From an uncultured Bacteroidales bacterium (lineage in GTDB: Bacteria > Bacteroidota > Bacteroidia > Bacteroidales > Paludibacteraceae), in contig CAKUYO010000068.1 in NCBI GenBank assembly GCA_934716995.1, positions 1 to 7,454 of the forward strand: a stretch of DNA of 7,454 bases, given 5' to 3'. The translations under genes and the position numbers were made by a program. The first letter of the stretch is position 1. Every line of letters begins with the position of its first letter. Below the pieces are notes generated by a model, which had not been told where the DNA came from, ran no database searches, and saw only the letters and a list, made by a program, of their open reading frames with translations. Below, in pieces: positions 1 to 7,312 of this stretch.

Positions 1-3000
1 GTCATGGAGGTAGGTGTAGCTGGCAATGGTGGCGTGACCGACATTGACGGTAACTTCACAGTAAACTTAAAAGGCAAGAGCAAGAAACTGAAGATTTCAT
101 ACATTGGTATGAAAGCTAAAGAAGTAAGCGTTGCAGGTAAAGAAACGATTGACATCAAGCTTGAGGATGACAACACCACCCTCAACGATGTCGTAGTAAT
201 CGGTTATGGTACAATGAAGAAGAAGGACCTTACAGGTTCTGTATCTTCTGTATCAGCAAAGGACATTGCCAATGTGCCAGTATCAAGCGCAGCACAGGCT
301 ATCCAGGGTAAAATGGCCGGTGTCTCTGTTATGCAAACAGAAGGCTCACCAGATGCTGATGTAAAAATCCGTGTACGTGGTGGTGGTTCTCTTTCTCAGG
401 ACAACTCCCCTCTCTACATCGTTGACGGTTTCCCTGTAAATTCTATCAGCGATATTGCTCCTAGCGACATCGAGACTATCGACGTATTGAAGGATGCCTC
501 TTCTACAGCCATCTATGGTGCCCGTGGTGCCAATGGTGTTATCATCGTTACTACCAAGAGTGGTAAGGAAGGTAAGGTTCAGGTTAACTTTGGTGCATCT
601 GTAGGTGTAAGAAAAGTTATCAAGGAAGTTGCAGTCCTTAACCCATACGAGTATGCTAAATACCAGTATGAGTTGGGTGAGACTTCAGCTTATGGAAGTT
701 ATGACGACCTTGACATCTGGAAATCTGTAAAGGGTAACGATTATCAGGACGAACTCTTTGGACGTACTGGCTTGCAGCAGATTTACAATGTAGGTATCAG
801 CGGAGGTTCTAAGGATACAAAATTCAACATCAGCTATGCCCGCACCAACGACAAGAGTATCATGATGGGTTCTGATTATAGCAAGGACAACATCAATGCT
901 AAGTTGAATTCTAAACTCAACAATTGGTTTACCCTTGACTTCAATGCCCGTTTGAGCTATCAGAAGGTGAATGGTCTCGGTTCTGGTGCAGACACCAACG
1001 AGAGCAACGCTGCAAATTCTATCGTTGCACGTACAGTCATTTTCCGCCCTATCGATCCAATCACAGCAGGTATTGAAGATGATGACGATTCAAGTTCTAG
1101 CTACGAGGCTAGTCCATATGAGCGTATGCTTGATACTTACAAGCAGCAGCGCACATTCCGTCAGAACTACAACCTTGGTTTGAACTGGAAGCCTTGGAAA
1201 CATGTTACCTTCCGCTCTGAGTTTGGTTATGGATGGACCTTCGCTAAGACCGAGCAGGCATGGGGTACAAAGGCAAGCCGTAACTCTAAGTTCGGTTATG
1301 CAGGTATGCCTCAGACAGAGATTGACCGCAAGGACAACAAGAACTGGCGTAATGCCAACACCTTCACTTACGACAACAAGGGTATCTTCTTCAAGAAAGA
1401 TAAGGTGAACTTCCTCTTGGGTCAGGAGTGGTCTAGCTCACAGGATGAGACATATACATCTACAACTGTTGCATTCCCTACCTCATTCGGGCTTAAGGAA
1501 GCACTTGCTAACCAGAACTCTGGTACAGCATTGGCAAACTCAAACAATATCGCAAGAAAAGACAACATGTTCTCTTTCTTCGGTCGTTTAAACTATACCA
1601 TCAACGAAAAGTATCTCTTTACTGCTACACTTCGTGCTGATGCATCATCTAAGTTTGCTAAGGGCAACCGTTGGGGGTACTTCCCATCAGCAGCTTTCGC
1701 TTGGCGAATGAGCGATGAGAAGTTCATGAAGGATACTCAAGACTGGTTGTCAAACCTGAAGCTCCGTCTCTCATATGGTACAGCTGGTAACAACCGTATC
1801 AGCTCTGGTCTTATCGACCCAACCTATGCATTGGGAACAGCAACAGACAAGACTCCTTTCTTCGGAGGGTTGTCTTCTACCATTCTCGATATGAGCAAGC
1901 TTTACAACCCTGATTTGAAATGGGAGACTACCGTTACCCGTGACTTCGGTATCGACTATGGTTTCTTTAACGGCAAGATTAATGGTACTATCGATTTGTA
2001 CTGGAACACTACCAAGGACTTGCTGATGCAGGTACCTATCACATCCGTTTCAGGTTACAACTACCAGTATCAGAACTTTGGTCAGACTTCAAACAAGGGT
2101 TTTGAGTTCGCTGTTAATTATAATGCAATTGAGAAGAAGAACTTCACTTTGACAGTGAATGCCAACATCTCTTACAACCGCAACCACATCGACAAGCTGA
2201 ACACCACATCTGAGTATCAGAACTACAAGTGGGCTGGTTCAACATTCAATGATGGAGAAAACTTCAAGGTTGTAGAAGGCGGTCGCTTGGGTGAAATATA
2301 TGGCTACAAGTATAATGGTTTCTATACCGCATACGACGAGACAACAAATCCAAATGGTGAACTTATCTGGAATGGTAAGCAGTGGGCTTTGCGTGATGGC
2401 ATTAAGGACAACAGCTATAAGACCATCGGCGGCAAATTGATACCAGGTGCCATCAAACTCGAAACAGATGAGGATGGCAATGCCGTTAAGAAGCGCCTTG
2501 GCAATACTGTTGCTCCATGGCAGGGTGGTTTTGGTATTAATGCAACCTTCCACGGTTTTGACGCATCTGTATTCTGCAACTACTCATTCGGTAATAAGAT
2601 TGTGAATGGTACTAAGTTGGCTTCTTGCTTCAACTGGGGTTCTCGTAAGGGTTACAACCTGAACAACGACTTTATTGGTCGTTATACAGGTCTTGATCTC
2701 AACACAGGTATCAACATTGCAGCCAACCCTGGATCAGATGATGCTATCGCTGCATATGGCACACAGGAGGCTGCAATTACTCGCCTCAACGAAATGAATC
2801 AGGGTGCAAGTATCTGGAATCCAGCAGCAGTTGGAACCATGTCATTGATGGATTACGCAGTAGAGGACGCTTCATTCCTCCGTATCCAGAACGTAACACT
2901 TGGCTATACCCTTCCTAAGGCTCTGGTCAACAAGTTGTACTTGAGCAATGTGCGTTTCTACGTTACAGGTTATAACTTGCTCACCATCACAAGTTACTCT

Positions 3001-3117
3001 GGTTCTGACCCAGAAACAGACGTAAGCAGCAAGAAGAACCCAATGTGCCCAGGCATCGATTATGCAGCTTATCCAAAGAGCCGCCTCTTCGTATTCGGTG
3101 TCAACGTTTCATTCTAA
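1..3117 (+). CDS. SusC/RagA-family TonB-dependent outer-membrane transporter, 5' end outside the window
   Basis: This is the import channel of the PUL; it would move oligosaccharides across the outer membrane using TonB/ExbBD energy. The reading frame is open from base 1, and the first ATG (base 4) is an internal Met, because the protein already starts inside a carboxypeptidase-D-like domain (GGVTDIDGNF at residues 9-18, counting Met at base 4 as 1). Signal peptide and domain start, roughly 50-80 residues, are missing. Then come the SusC hallmark VVVIGYG (63-69), the plug domain, and the SusC/RagA signature: LYIVDGFPV (137-145), DIETIDVLKDAS (155-166), IYGARGANGVI (170-180). The rest reads as a 22-strand-type beta-barrel rich in alternating aromatic strands, and it ends in FVFGVNVSF with the C-terminal Phe typical of outer-membrane proteins. 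An acidic, Ser-rich stretch (residues 358-366) probably lies in a loop. The visible 1,038 codons fit a full-length family member. Family is certain; substrate is not. Confidence 0.97.
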   Translation, partial: VMEVGVAGNGGVTDIDGNFTVNLKGKSKKLKISYIGMKAKEVSVAGKETIDIKLEDDNTTLNDVVVIGYGTMKKKDLTGSVSSVSAKDIANVPVSSAAQAIQGKMAGVSVMQTEGSPDADVKIRVRGGGSLSQDNSPLYIVDGFPVNSISDIAPSDIETIDVLKDASSTAIYGARGANGVIIVTTKSGKEGKVQVNFGASVGVRKVIKEVAVLNPYEYAKYQYELGETSAYGSYDDLDIWKSVKGNDYQDELFGRTGLQQIYNVGISGGSKDTKFNISYARTNDKSIMMGSDYSKDNINAKLNSKLNNWFTLDFNARLSYQKVNGLGSGADTNESNAANSIVARTVIFRPIDPITAGIEDDDDSSSSYEASPYERMLDTYKQQRTFRQNYNLGLNWKPWKHVTFRSEFGYGWTFAKTEQAWGTKASRNSKFGYAGMPQTEIDRKDNKNWRNANTFTYDNKGIFFKKDKVNFLLGQEWSSSQDETYTSTTVAFPTSFGLKEALANQNSGTALANSNNIARKDNMFSFFGRLNYTINEKYLFTATLRADASSKFAKGNRWGYFPSAAFAWRMSDEKFMKDTQDWLSNLKLRLSYGTAGNNRISSGLIDPTYALGTATDKTPFFGGLSSTILDMSKLYNPDLKWETTVTRDFGIDYGFFNGKINGTIDLYWNTTKDLLMQVPITSVSGYNYQYQNFGQTSNKGFEFAVNYNAIEKKNFTLTVNANISYNRNHIDKLNTTSEYQNYKWAGSTFNDGENFKVVEGGRLGEIYGYKYNGFYTAYDETTNPNGELIWNGKQWALRDGIKDNSYKTIGGKLIPGAIKLETDEDGNAVKKRLGNTVAPWQGGFGINATFHGFDASVFCNYSFGNKIVNGTKLASCFNWGSRKGYNLNNDFIGRYTGLDLNTGINIAANPGSDDAIAAYGTQEAAITRLNEMNQGASIWNPAAVGTMSLMDYAVEDASFLRIQNVTLGYTLPKALVNKLYLSNVRFYVTGYNLLTITSYSGSDPETDVSSKKNPMCPGIDYAAYPKSRLFVFGVNVSF

Positions 3118-3120
3118 TCG

Positions 3121-3137
3121 CAAGGAGGATATAAATA
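3121..3137 (+). promoter_or_regulatory. Strong Shine-Dalgarno ahead of the SusD-like gene
   Basis: AAGGAGG at 3122-3128 lies nine bases before the ATG at 3138, in the 20-base gap after the transporter stop codon. It supports this start codon. Consensus Shine-Dalgarno sequences are uncommon in Bacteroidetes, and the next gene in the operon has only a weak purine run (AGAAAG, 5076-5081). Confidence 0.75.
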
Positions 3138-5063
3138 ATGAAAACAAATATTATCAAATCAATATTGATGGGTGGTCTTATCATCGGAGCTACTTCATGT
3201 AATGATTTCCTCGACCAGACCTCACCATCAGAGCACGACAGAACAGATGTGTTCGACTCACCTTATTATACAGGTCTCGCCCTGAATAAGGTATATGGTC
3301 AGTTGACAGAAGATGCTGCATACGCCCAGGTGATGGCTTTCACTGTAACAGCAAATAGTGATTGTGAAATCATTGATGGTATTGATGCCAGTGCTTCTAC
3401 ACAGACTTCAAGTGAGCGTGGTGTTATGAACTATAACGCTGTAGCCGGTGGATGGTCAAAGATTTCTGACGCATGGGACAAGATGTATCAGATTATTGAA
3501 AACTGCAACAATATCGTCTATGGTGTAGACCATGGTCAGTATGCAGATGCAAAGGGTTCTGATGCAACTAGCATGAAACAGTACAAAGCAGAAGCTCTTG
3601 TTATTCGTGCCATGTGTTACTATGACCTGGTTAAAAACTTCGGTGATGTTCCTTTCAAGACAGACCGTACAGAACATAATTTGAACAATGCATTCATTGG
3701 CAAGACTGACCGTGACGTCATCTTGGAGAGTCTGATCACAGACCTTCAGAACGCAGCCGAAATCTTACCTTGGGCAGGCACCCATGGTTACACTACAGAG
3801 CACGTAACTAAGGGTTATGCTCATGCTCTCTGCGCACAGATTGCCATGCAGCGTGCAGGCTGGGCTATCCGTGAGACAACAAAAGAGGGTTACGAGACCG
3901 CAAGTGAGAATAGCGATCCAAACTACCCTACACAGCGCCCATCTGCGGCTGACCGTACCAAGTTCTACAAGATTGCCTTGCAGAACCTTAATGAGGTTAT
4001 CAACAGCGGCGTTCACAAGTTGAACCCAAGCTTTGCAAACGAATGGTATCTTGTAAACCAGCGCAAACTGGACACCGAGTATCAGGAGAATCTCTTCGAA
4101 ATTCCTATGGGATTGAACAAGAGTGGTGAGCGTGGTTATACTGTGGGTGTACGCGTTGAAGCAAATACCAACAAATACGGACCTAAGGGTAACTCATCTG
4201 GTAAGATCAAGACTACCGCTTCTTTGTTCTGGTCATTCGACAAGAAGGATACTCGCCGCGATATCACATGTGTACCTTATCAGATTAAGAACAACGGTGG
4301 TTTGACCAAGGAAACATTTGACAGCAACAAACCATTCGAGTTGTATATCGGTAAATGGGATGTTCGTAAGATGACTGAGGACTGGCGCGATGCAGCTTGT
4401 GCTAGTACAGAAAAGGTACCTACCGGTATCAACGAAATCAAGATGCGCTATTCTCAGGTATTGCTTAACTATGCTGAGTGTATCAACGAGTTGAATGGCG
4501 GTCCTGATGACGCTACAGATGGAGCTGGTTTGACAGCACGTCAGGCATTGGCACAGGTTCATACCCGTGCATTTGCAGAGAACGCAAAGTCTGCAGCCCA
4601 GGATTATGTTAACAGCTTGCCAACAGACAAAGAAGGATTCTTCAATGCCATCGTTGACGAGAACGCATGGGAATTCACAGGCGAAGGTGTCCGCAAGTTC
4701 GACTTGGAGCGCTGGAATCTCCTGAGTTCTAAGATTGATGAGTTCAAGGCAAAGTATCAGGAAGAAATCAATGAATATCCTGACAAGTTGTACTATAAGG
4801 AAATCAAAGACGAAGAAGGTAACATCAGCATTGACATGAATTCTGTATGCTGGTATGCAGCTCCATCAAGCACTAGCGGCTACAAGAGCGCAAACTGGTG
4901 GGGAGCAGGCAATGAGAACAAGAAGAAGGACAACCTCCTGAAGAAGTTGCCATATATCAGTGCAGGTCTTAACACTACTGTCAAGAACCGCTACTTGTTA
5001 CCTATCGCAACATCTACTATTGCAGACTCACGCAATATGATTCAAAACTCTTATGGTTTCTAA
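3138..5063 (+). CDS. SusD/RagB-family surface glycan-binding lipoprotein
   Basis: This is the extracellular lid and glycan-binding partner of the upstream transporter, 641 residues, somewhat longer than many SusD proteins. The N-terminus is a lipoprotein signal: a short hydrophobic stretch (residues 9-18), then ATSC with the acylated Cys at 21, followed by NDFLD, the usual start of mature SusD proteins and an acidic stretch compatible with surface export. The N-terminal SusD-like domain shows helical TPR-type segments, including AEALVIRAMCYYDLV (151-165) followed by FGDVPF (168-173). The C-terminal SusD/RagB domain includes MRYSQVLLNYAECINELNG (436-454), HTRAF (475-479), the EG.R.FDLERW signature (516-526), and a final stretch ending IADSRNMIQNSYGF that matches the usual SusD ending. 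The usual 'LPIP' near the end reads LPIA (620-623). It lies 20 bases after the transporter gene, the standard SusC-SusD order. Family is certain; the glycan is unknown. Confidence 0.97.
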   Translation: MKTNIIKSILMGGLIIGATSCNDFLDQTSPSEHDRTDVFDSPYYTGLALNKVYGQLTEDAAYAQVMAFTVTANSDCEIIDGIDASASTQTSSERGVMNYNAVAGGWSKISDAWDKMYQIIENCNNIVYGVDHGQYADAKGSDATSMKQYKAEALVIRAMCYYDLVKNFGDVPFKTDRTEHNLNNAFIGKTDRDVILESLITDLQNAAEILPWAGTHGYTTEHVTKGYAHALCAQIAMQRAGWAIRETTKEGYETASENSDPNYPTQRPSAADRTKFYKIALQNLNEVINSGVHKLNPSFANEWYLVNQRKLDTEYQENLFEIPMGLNKSGERGYTVGVRVEANTNKYGPKGNSSGKIKTTASLFWSFDKKDTRRDITCVPYQIKNNGGLTKETFDSNKPFELYIGKWDVRKMTEDWRDAACASTEKVPTGINEIKMRYSQVLLNYAECINELNGGPDDATDGAGLTARQALAQVHTRAFAENAKSAAQDYVNSLPTDKEGFFNAIVDENAWEFTGEGVRKFDLERWNLLSSKIDEFKAKYQEEINEYPDKLYYKEIKDEEGNISIDMNSVCWYAAPSSTSGYKSANWWGAGNENKKKDNLLKKLPYISAGLNTTVKNRYLLPIATSTIADSRNMIQNSYGF

Positions 5064-5081
5064 ACATAAAAGACTAGAAAG

Positions 5082-6668
5082 ATGAAACTCAATAAAATAA
5101 CAAACATAGCACTTTCAGGAGCATTCATGCTCCTGGGTGCAGTTTCTTTCAGTTCTTGCGCTGACCAGAACGATTGGGATGTAGACTCATCATTTGACCG
5201 TCTGTTCCATACAACAAGCTTGAGCGTAAGTCCTGACGAGAACTCTGCCGAAATTACATTCGACAAAACACCTAATACTACCAGTTATCAGGTGGAATAC
5301 AGTACAGAAGAGCTCAATGACGAAATGGAGTTGGGTACAGCTGCAAACAGTAAGACTGCAACCCTGACTACCACACCAGCTACTATTGATGGTTTGGAAG
5401 CAGAAACTACTTACTATCTGCGCCTTCGCAGTATGAATGATGAGGGGAAGACTTCAAAGTGGGTATATCTCGAAGATAAGAGCTTTACAACAAAGGCTGA
5501 GCAGATTATCTCTAAAGTTACTCCTAAAGCCAAAAGTGCATTAGTAGAATTCGGCGAGAATAAAGACCTCAGCAATGTAACCCGCATCGCATGGTATCAT
5601 GTAAGTAATGGAGAGGAAGCTGAAGAAGGTTCTGTTGATATAAATGGTGCAGATTTAGCTACAGCAAAATCTTACAATATCGAAGGTTTGAAGGCTAACT
5701 ACAGCTACACTGTAAGAGTTTTTGCCGGTGATAAGAAACGTGGCGAATTAAAATTCCGCACTACAGAGGAGTTGCCTGAGAACTATGAATATCTCAACTG
5801 GGATGCAAACACTACCATCGCAGACCTCTTGGCAAGTGCAACACAGAGCGACGTTGTCATTATCTTCCCACAAGGTGCCAAAATTGACGAAGGTTCTACA
5901 ACAGTTCCTTCAAACATCAAGAACATCTACTTCTGGGGTGCTGAAGGAAACAACAAACCTGAGTGGACAGTAAAAGTTGTAAAACTGGAAGGTGACAAAG
6001 GTATCGTTAAGTTCAAGAACATGAGTTTGAAGAACGCAGGAACAGATAACGATTACGTTATCACACCAGATGCAGAAGCAGGCAATATCGGTTCTATCGA
6101 ATTGGAAAAATGTAATATCAGCAATACACGTGGCGTTGTCAGATTCAATGGTTATACCAAGCAGACTGATGCAGTTAACATCAATGATTGCGTTATCAAC
6201 AACATTGGTAGCTATGGTATTGTAAACTCTAAGATTACAAATGACAACTGCGTCAAGAGTATCAAGATAACTAATTCTACAATTGCAAATGTAGAAGCAG
6301 ATGGATGTATTGTAAATGCGCAGCAAAATGATATTGTCATGGCATTCACCAACTGTACATTCTGGAACTGCGGTATAGCAACCAAGAATTTCATTAACTT
6401 GAATAAAATGAACCCTGTACCAGTATTCGAGTCATGTCTCTTGGGTTGGGATTCTGCTATTGCAATGAAGGCTGTATCTACCAAGAAGGTAACATGTACA
6501 AATACTTACTTTACAAGCGAATGTACATGGAGCAATGGTAAGATTGGTGATGCTATCGGTGCCAAGGGTACAGAAGTATTTACTAACCCTGCAAAGAATG
6601 AGTTCTACCTCCAGGATGCCTATGTAGACAAGTATGGCACAGCAGGTGACCCACGTTGGATTAAATAA
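5082..6668 (+). CDS. SusE/F-position surface lipoprotein: two FN3-like domains plus DUF4957/DUF5123-type beta-helix
   Basis: This is probably a surface glycan-binding protein that works with the SusC/SusD pair. Residues 1-26 form a lipoprotein signal (hydrophobic 9-23, then FSSC with the acylated Cys at 26), followed by ADQNDWDVD, an acidic stretch fitting surface display. Residues about 44-137 look like a fibronectin-III domain (TSYQVEYS at 67-74, the ETTYYLRLRSMN strand at 108-119, ending SFTTK). A second such domain covers about 141-228 (SYTVRVFAG at 208-216, ending KFRTT). From about 240 a pectate-lyase-like beta-helix follows, with seven repeated coil motifs between 309 and 481. It ends in GTAGDPRWIK; the GDPRW ending is what I associate with DUF5123, and the region before it with DUF4957. 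Nine of the ten cysteines lie at 344-481. I see no recognisable lyase catalytic set, so binding is favoured over catalysis. It starts 18 bases after the SusD-like stop codon and is the last gene before the terminator. Confidence 0.9.
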   Translation: MKLNKITNIALSGAFMLLGAVSFSSCADQNDWDVDSSFDRLFHTTSLSVSPDENSAEITFDKTPNTTSYQVEYSTEELNDEMELGTAANSKTATLTTTPATIDGLEAETTYYLRLRSMNDEGKTSKWVYLEDKSFTTKAEQIISKVTPKAKSALVEFGENKDLSNVTRIAWYHVSNGEEAEEGSVDINGADLATAKSYNIEGLKANYSYTVRVFAGDKKRGELKFRTTEELPENYEYLNWDANTTIADLLASATQSDVVIIFPQGAKIDEGSTTVPSNIKNIYFWGAEGNNKPEWTVKVVKLEGDKGIVKFKNMSLKNAGTDNDYVITPDAEAGNIGSIELEKCNISNTRGVVRFNGYTKQTDAVNINDCVINNIGSYGIVNSKITNDNCVKSIKITNSTIANVEADGCIVNAQQNDIVMAFTNCTFWNCGIATKNFINLNKMNPVPVFESCLLGWDSAIAMKAVSTKKVTCTNTYFTSECTWSNGKIGDAIGAKGTEVFTNPAKNEFYLQDAYVDKYGTAGDPRWIK

Positions 6669-6688
6669 ATTCAATCAAACTATATTTT

Positions 6689-6730
6689 AAGAAGAGGATG
6701 TGTCATGAGTCCATGGCACATCCTCTTTTT
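6689..6730 (+). terminator. Rho-independent terminator of the three-gene operon
   Basis: A 16-base arm (6692-6707, AAGAGGATGTGTCATG) pairs with 6712-6727 (CATGGCACATCCTCTT) around the four-base loop AGTC. All positions pair apart from one G-U wobble (T6703 with G6716). The run of T at 6726-6730 follows, and the flanking A bases extend the stem. It begins about 20 bases after the stop codon of the third gene. The T-run lies on the right-hand side, so it acts on rightward transcripts. Confidence 0.93.
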
Positions 6731-6747
6731 CGTTTCATTAATCGTTC

Positions 6748-6774
6748 CACAGATTTCACAGATAACGCAGATTT
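6748..6774. repeat. Three tandem 9-base units (CACAGATTT type)
   Basis: The units are CACAGATTT (6748-6756), CACAGATAA (6757-6765) and CGCAGATTT (6766-6774), immediately adjacent to each other. The next nine bases (AAGATTTTA) may be a decayed fourth unit. Runs of CACAGATT-like nonamers are familiar to me from intergenic DNA of Bacteroides and Prevotella, so this is probably a fragment of a dispersed repeat family rather than a site specific to this operon. That assignment is from memory. Confidence 0.65.
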
Positions 6775-6825
6775 AAGATTTTAGAATTTGTAAAGAATTA
6801 CTATTAAAGGATACCCTCTGAAAAG

Positions 6826-6868
6826 CTGAAGGTTGTGAAGGATAGGTCATAAAAAAAAGGCTGAAGGA
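6826..6868 (+). repeat. CTGAAGG motif cluster, left half of an inverted arrangement
   Basis: GCTGAAGG occurs at 6825-6832 and again at 6860-6867, with the related TGTGAAGG at 6834-6841 in between. The ten bases GGCTGAAGGA (6859-6868) are the exact reverse complement of 7012-7021. No function is known to me. Confidence 0.55.
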
Positions 6869-7001
6869 TGAAACTTAAGAAACATATATATATGCAGCGT
6901 AAAGCAAAAATGAGGTAATTATCTGATTATTAGAATAATAACCGATATTTATACCAAGTGTTAAAATGCAGTTTTTGATAGGATATTATTATTTTCAAAA
7001 A

Positions 7002-7096
7002 GTGCCTTCAGTCCTTCAGCCAACATTTTTATCCATTCTCTTTACTTTTTAACCCTATTTTAACACTCCAAAAAACTTTGCCTTCAGTGCCTTCAG
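7002..7096 (-). repeat. CCTTCAG motif clusters, the same motif inverted
   Basis: CCTTCAG occurs four times, in two pairs: 7005-7011 with 7013-7019, and 7081-7087 with 7090-7096. Each pair is preceded by a run of A bases, and the pairs share the frame GCCTTCAGT. They are the reverse complement of the CTGAAGG copies at 6826-6867. The clustering and fixed close spacing (8 and 9 bases) point to a short tandem repeat family rather than chance. Confidence 0.6.
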
Positions 7097-7164
7097 TTTT
7101 CGTGTCTTATTTTTTTATTTTCCCTCTTTTTCCAAAGAATCAAGATTTTTTCAATACGCTATTA

Positions 7165-7248
7165 TTTTATCTCTCAGAGATATAGTTTTATTTCACAGAG
7201 ATAATATTTTATCTCTCAGAGATATTTTATTATTTCTCAGAGATATTT
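7165..7248. repeat. Four-unit tandem array, exact 21-base period, palindromic core
   Basis: Each unit has a T/A-rich lead followed by the core ATCTCTCAGAGAT. Cores start at 7169, 7190, 7211 and 7232, exactly 21 bases apart. Cores 1 and 3 are identical perfect dyads (ATCTC, TCA, GAGAT). Core 2 reads ATTTCACAGAGAT and core 4 ATTTCTCAGAGAT; both carry the same C-to-T change in the left arm, which as RNA would leave a U-G pair. The array ends about 25 bases before the second terminator hairpin. Function is unknown: protein-binding sites on one face of the helix, small RNA hairpins, or an inert minisatellite are all possible. Confidence 0.85.
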
Positions 7249-7274
7249 TTCAAGTTCGCCCTGAAAAGACAAAT

Positions 7275-7312
7275 GAGAGTGTGTCATGAACTTATGACAC
7301 ACCCTCTTTTTT
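7275..7312 (+). terminator. Second terminator-like hairpin, related to the operon terminator
   Basis: The arm 7275-7287 (GAGAGTGTGTCAT) pairs with 7294-7306 (ATGACACACCCTC) with one A-C mismatch, around the loop GAACTT, and is followed by six T (7307-7312). It shares TGTGTCATGA and the CCTCTTTTT ending with the hairpin at 6689-6730, so the two look like members of one family. No gene within the 540 bases to its left needs it, so the transcript it would end is unknown. Confidence 0.8.

Larger units (their letters stand above)
6731..7274. other. AT-rich intergenic region without a credible gene, rich in short repeats
   Basis: I find no open frame with coding character on either strand in these 544 bases. 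Two 60-base stretches counted by hand (7021-7080 and 7141-7200) are each about 27% G+C, far lower than the genes to the left. The region holds the 9-base repeats, the CTGAAGG/CCTTCAG motif clusters and the 21-base array listed separately. It also has the palindrome CATATATATATG (6883-6894) and a dyad, ATTATT-AG-AATAAT (6926-6939). No convincing Bacteroidetes promoter (TTTG then TAnnTTTG at normal spacing) was found. Confidence 0.7.

Noticed and set aside
4..6. ATG at base 4 as the true start of the transporter
   Set aside because: The codon before it (GTC) is in the same open frame, and the protein begins inside a carboxypeptidase-D-like domain with no signal peptide, so the real start must lie left of the window.
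2239..2553. 104-codon open frame on the minus strand inside the transporter gene
   Set aside because: It lies opposite conserved barrel coding sequence. Its hydrophobic look is expected from the complement of barrel codons.
5910..6326. 138-codon open frame on the minus strand inside the third gene
   Set aside because: It lies wholly opposite a well-supported lipoprotein gene, its product is Cys- and Ile-rich with no recognisable domain, and it has no separate start signals.
6868..6918. 16-codon frame starting MKLKKHIYMQ in the spacer
   Set aside because: It is very short, lysine-rich because of AT-rich DNA, and its GAAGG lead is part of the CTGAAGG repeat and only a few bases from the ATG.
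7165..7248. CRISPR array
   Set aside because: The period is only 21 bases, there is no room for unique spacers, and no cas gene is present. It is a tandem repeat.
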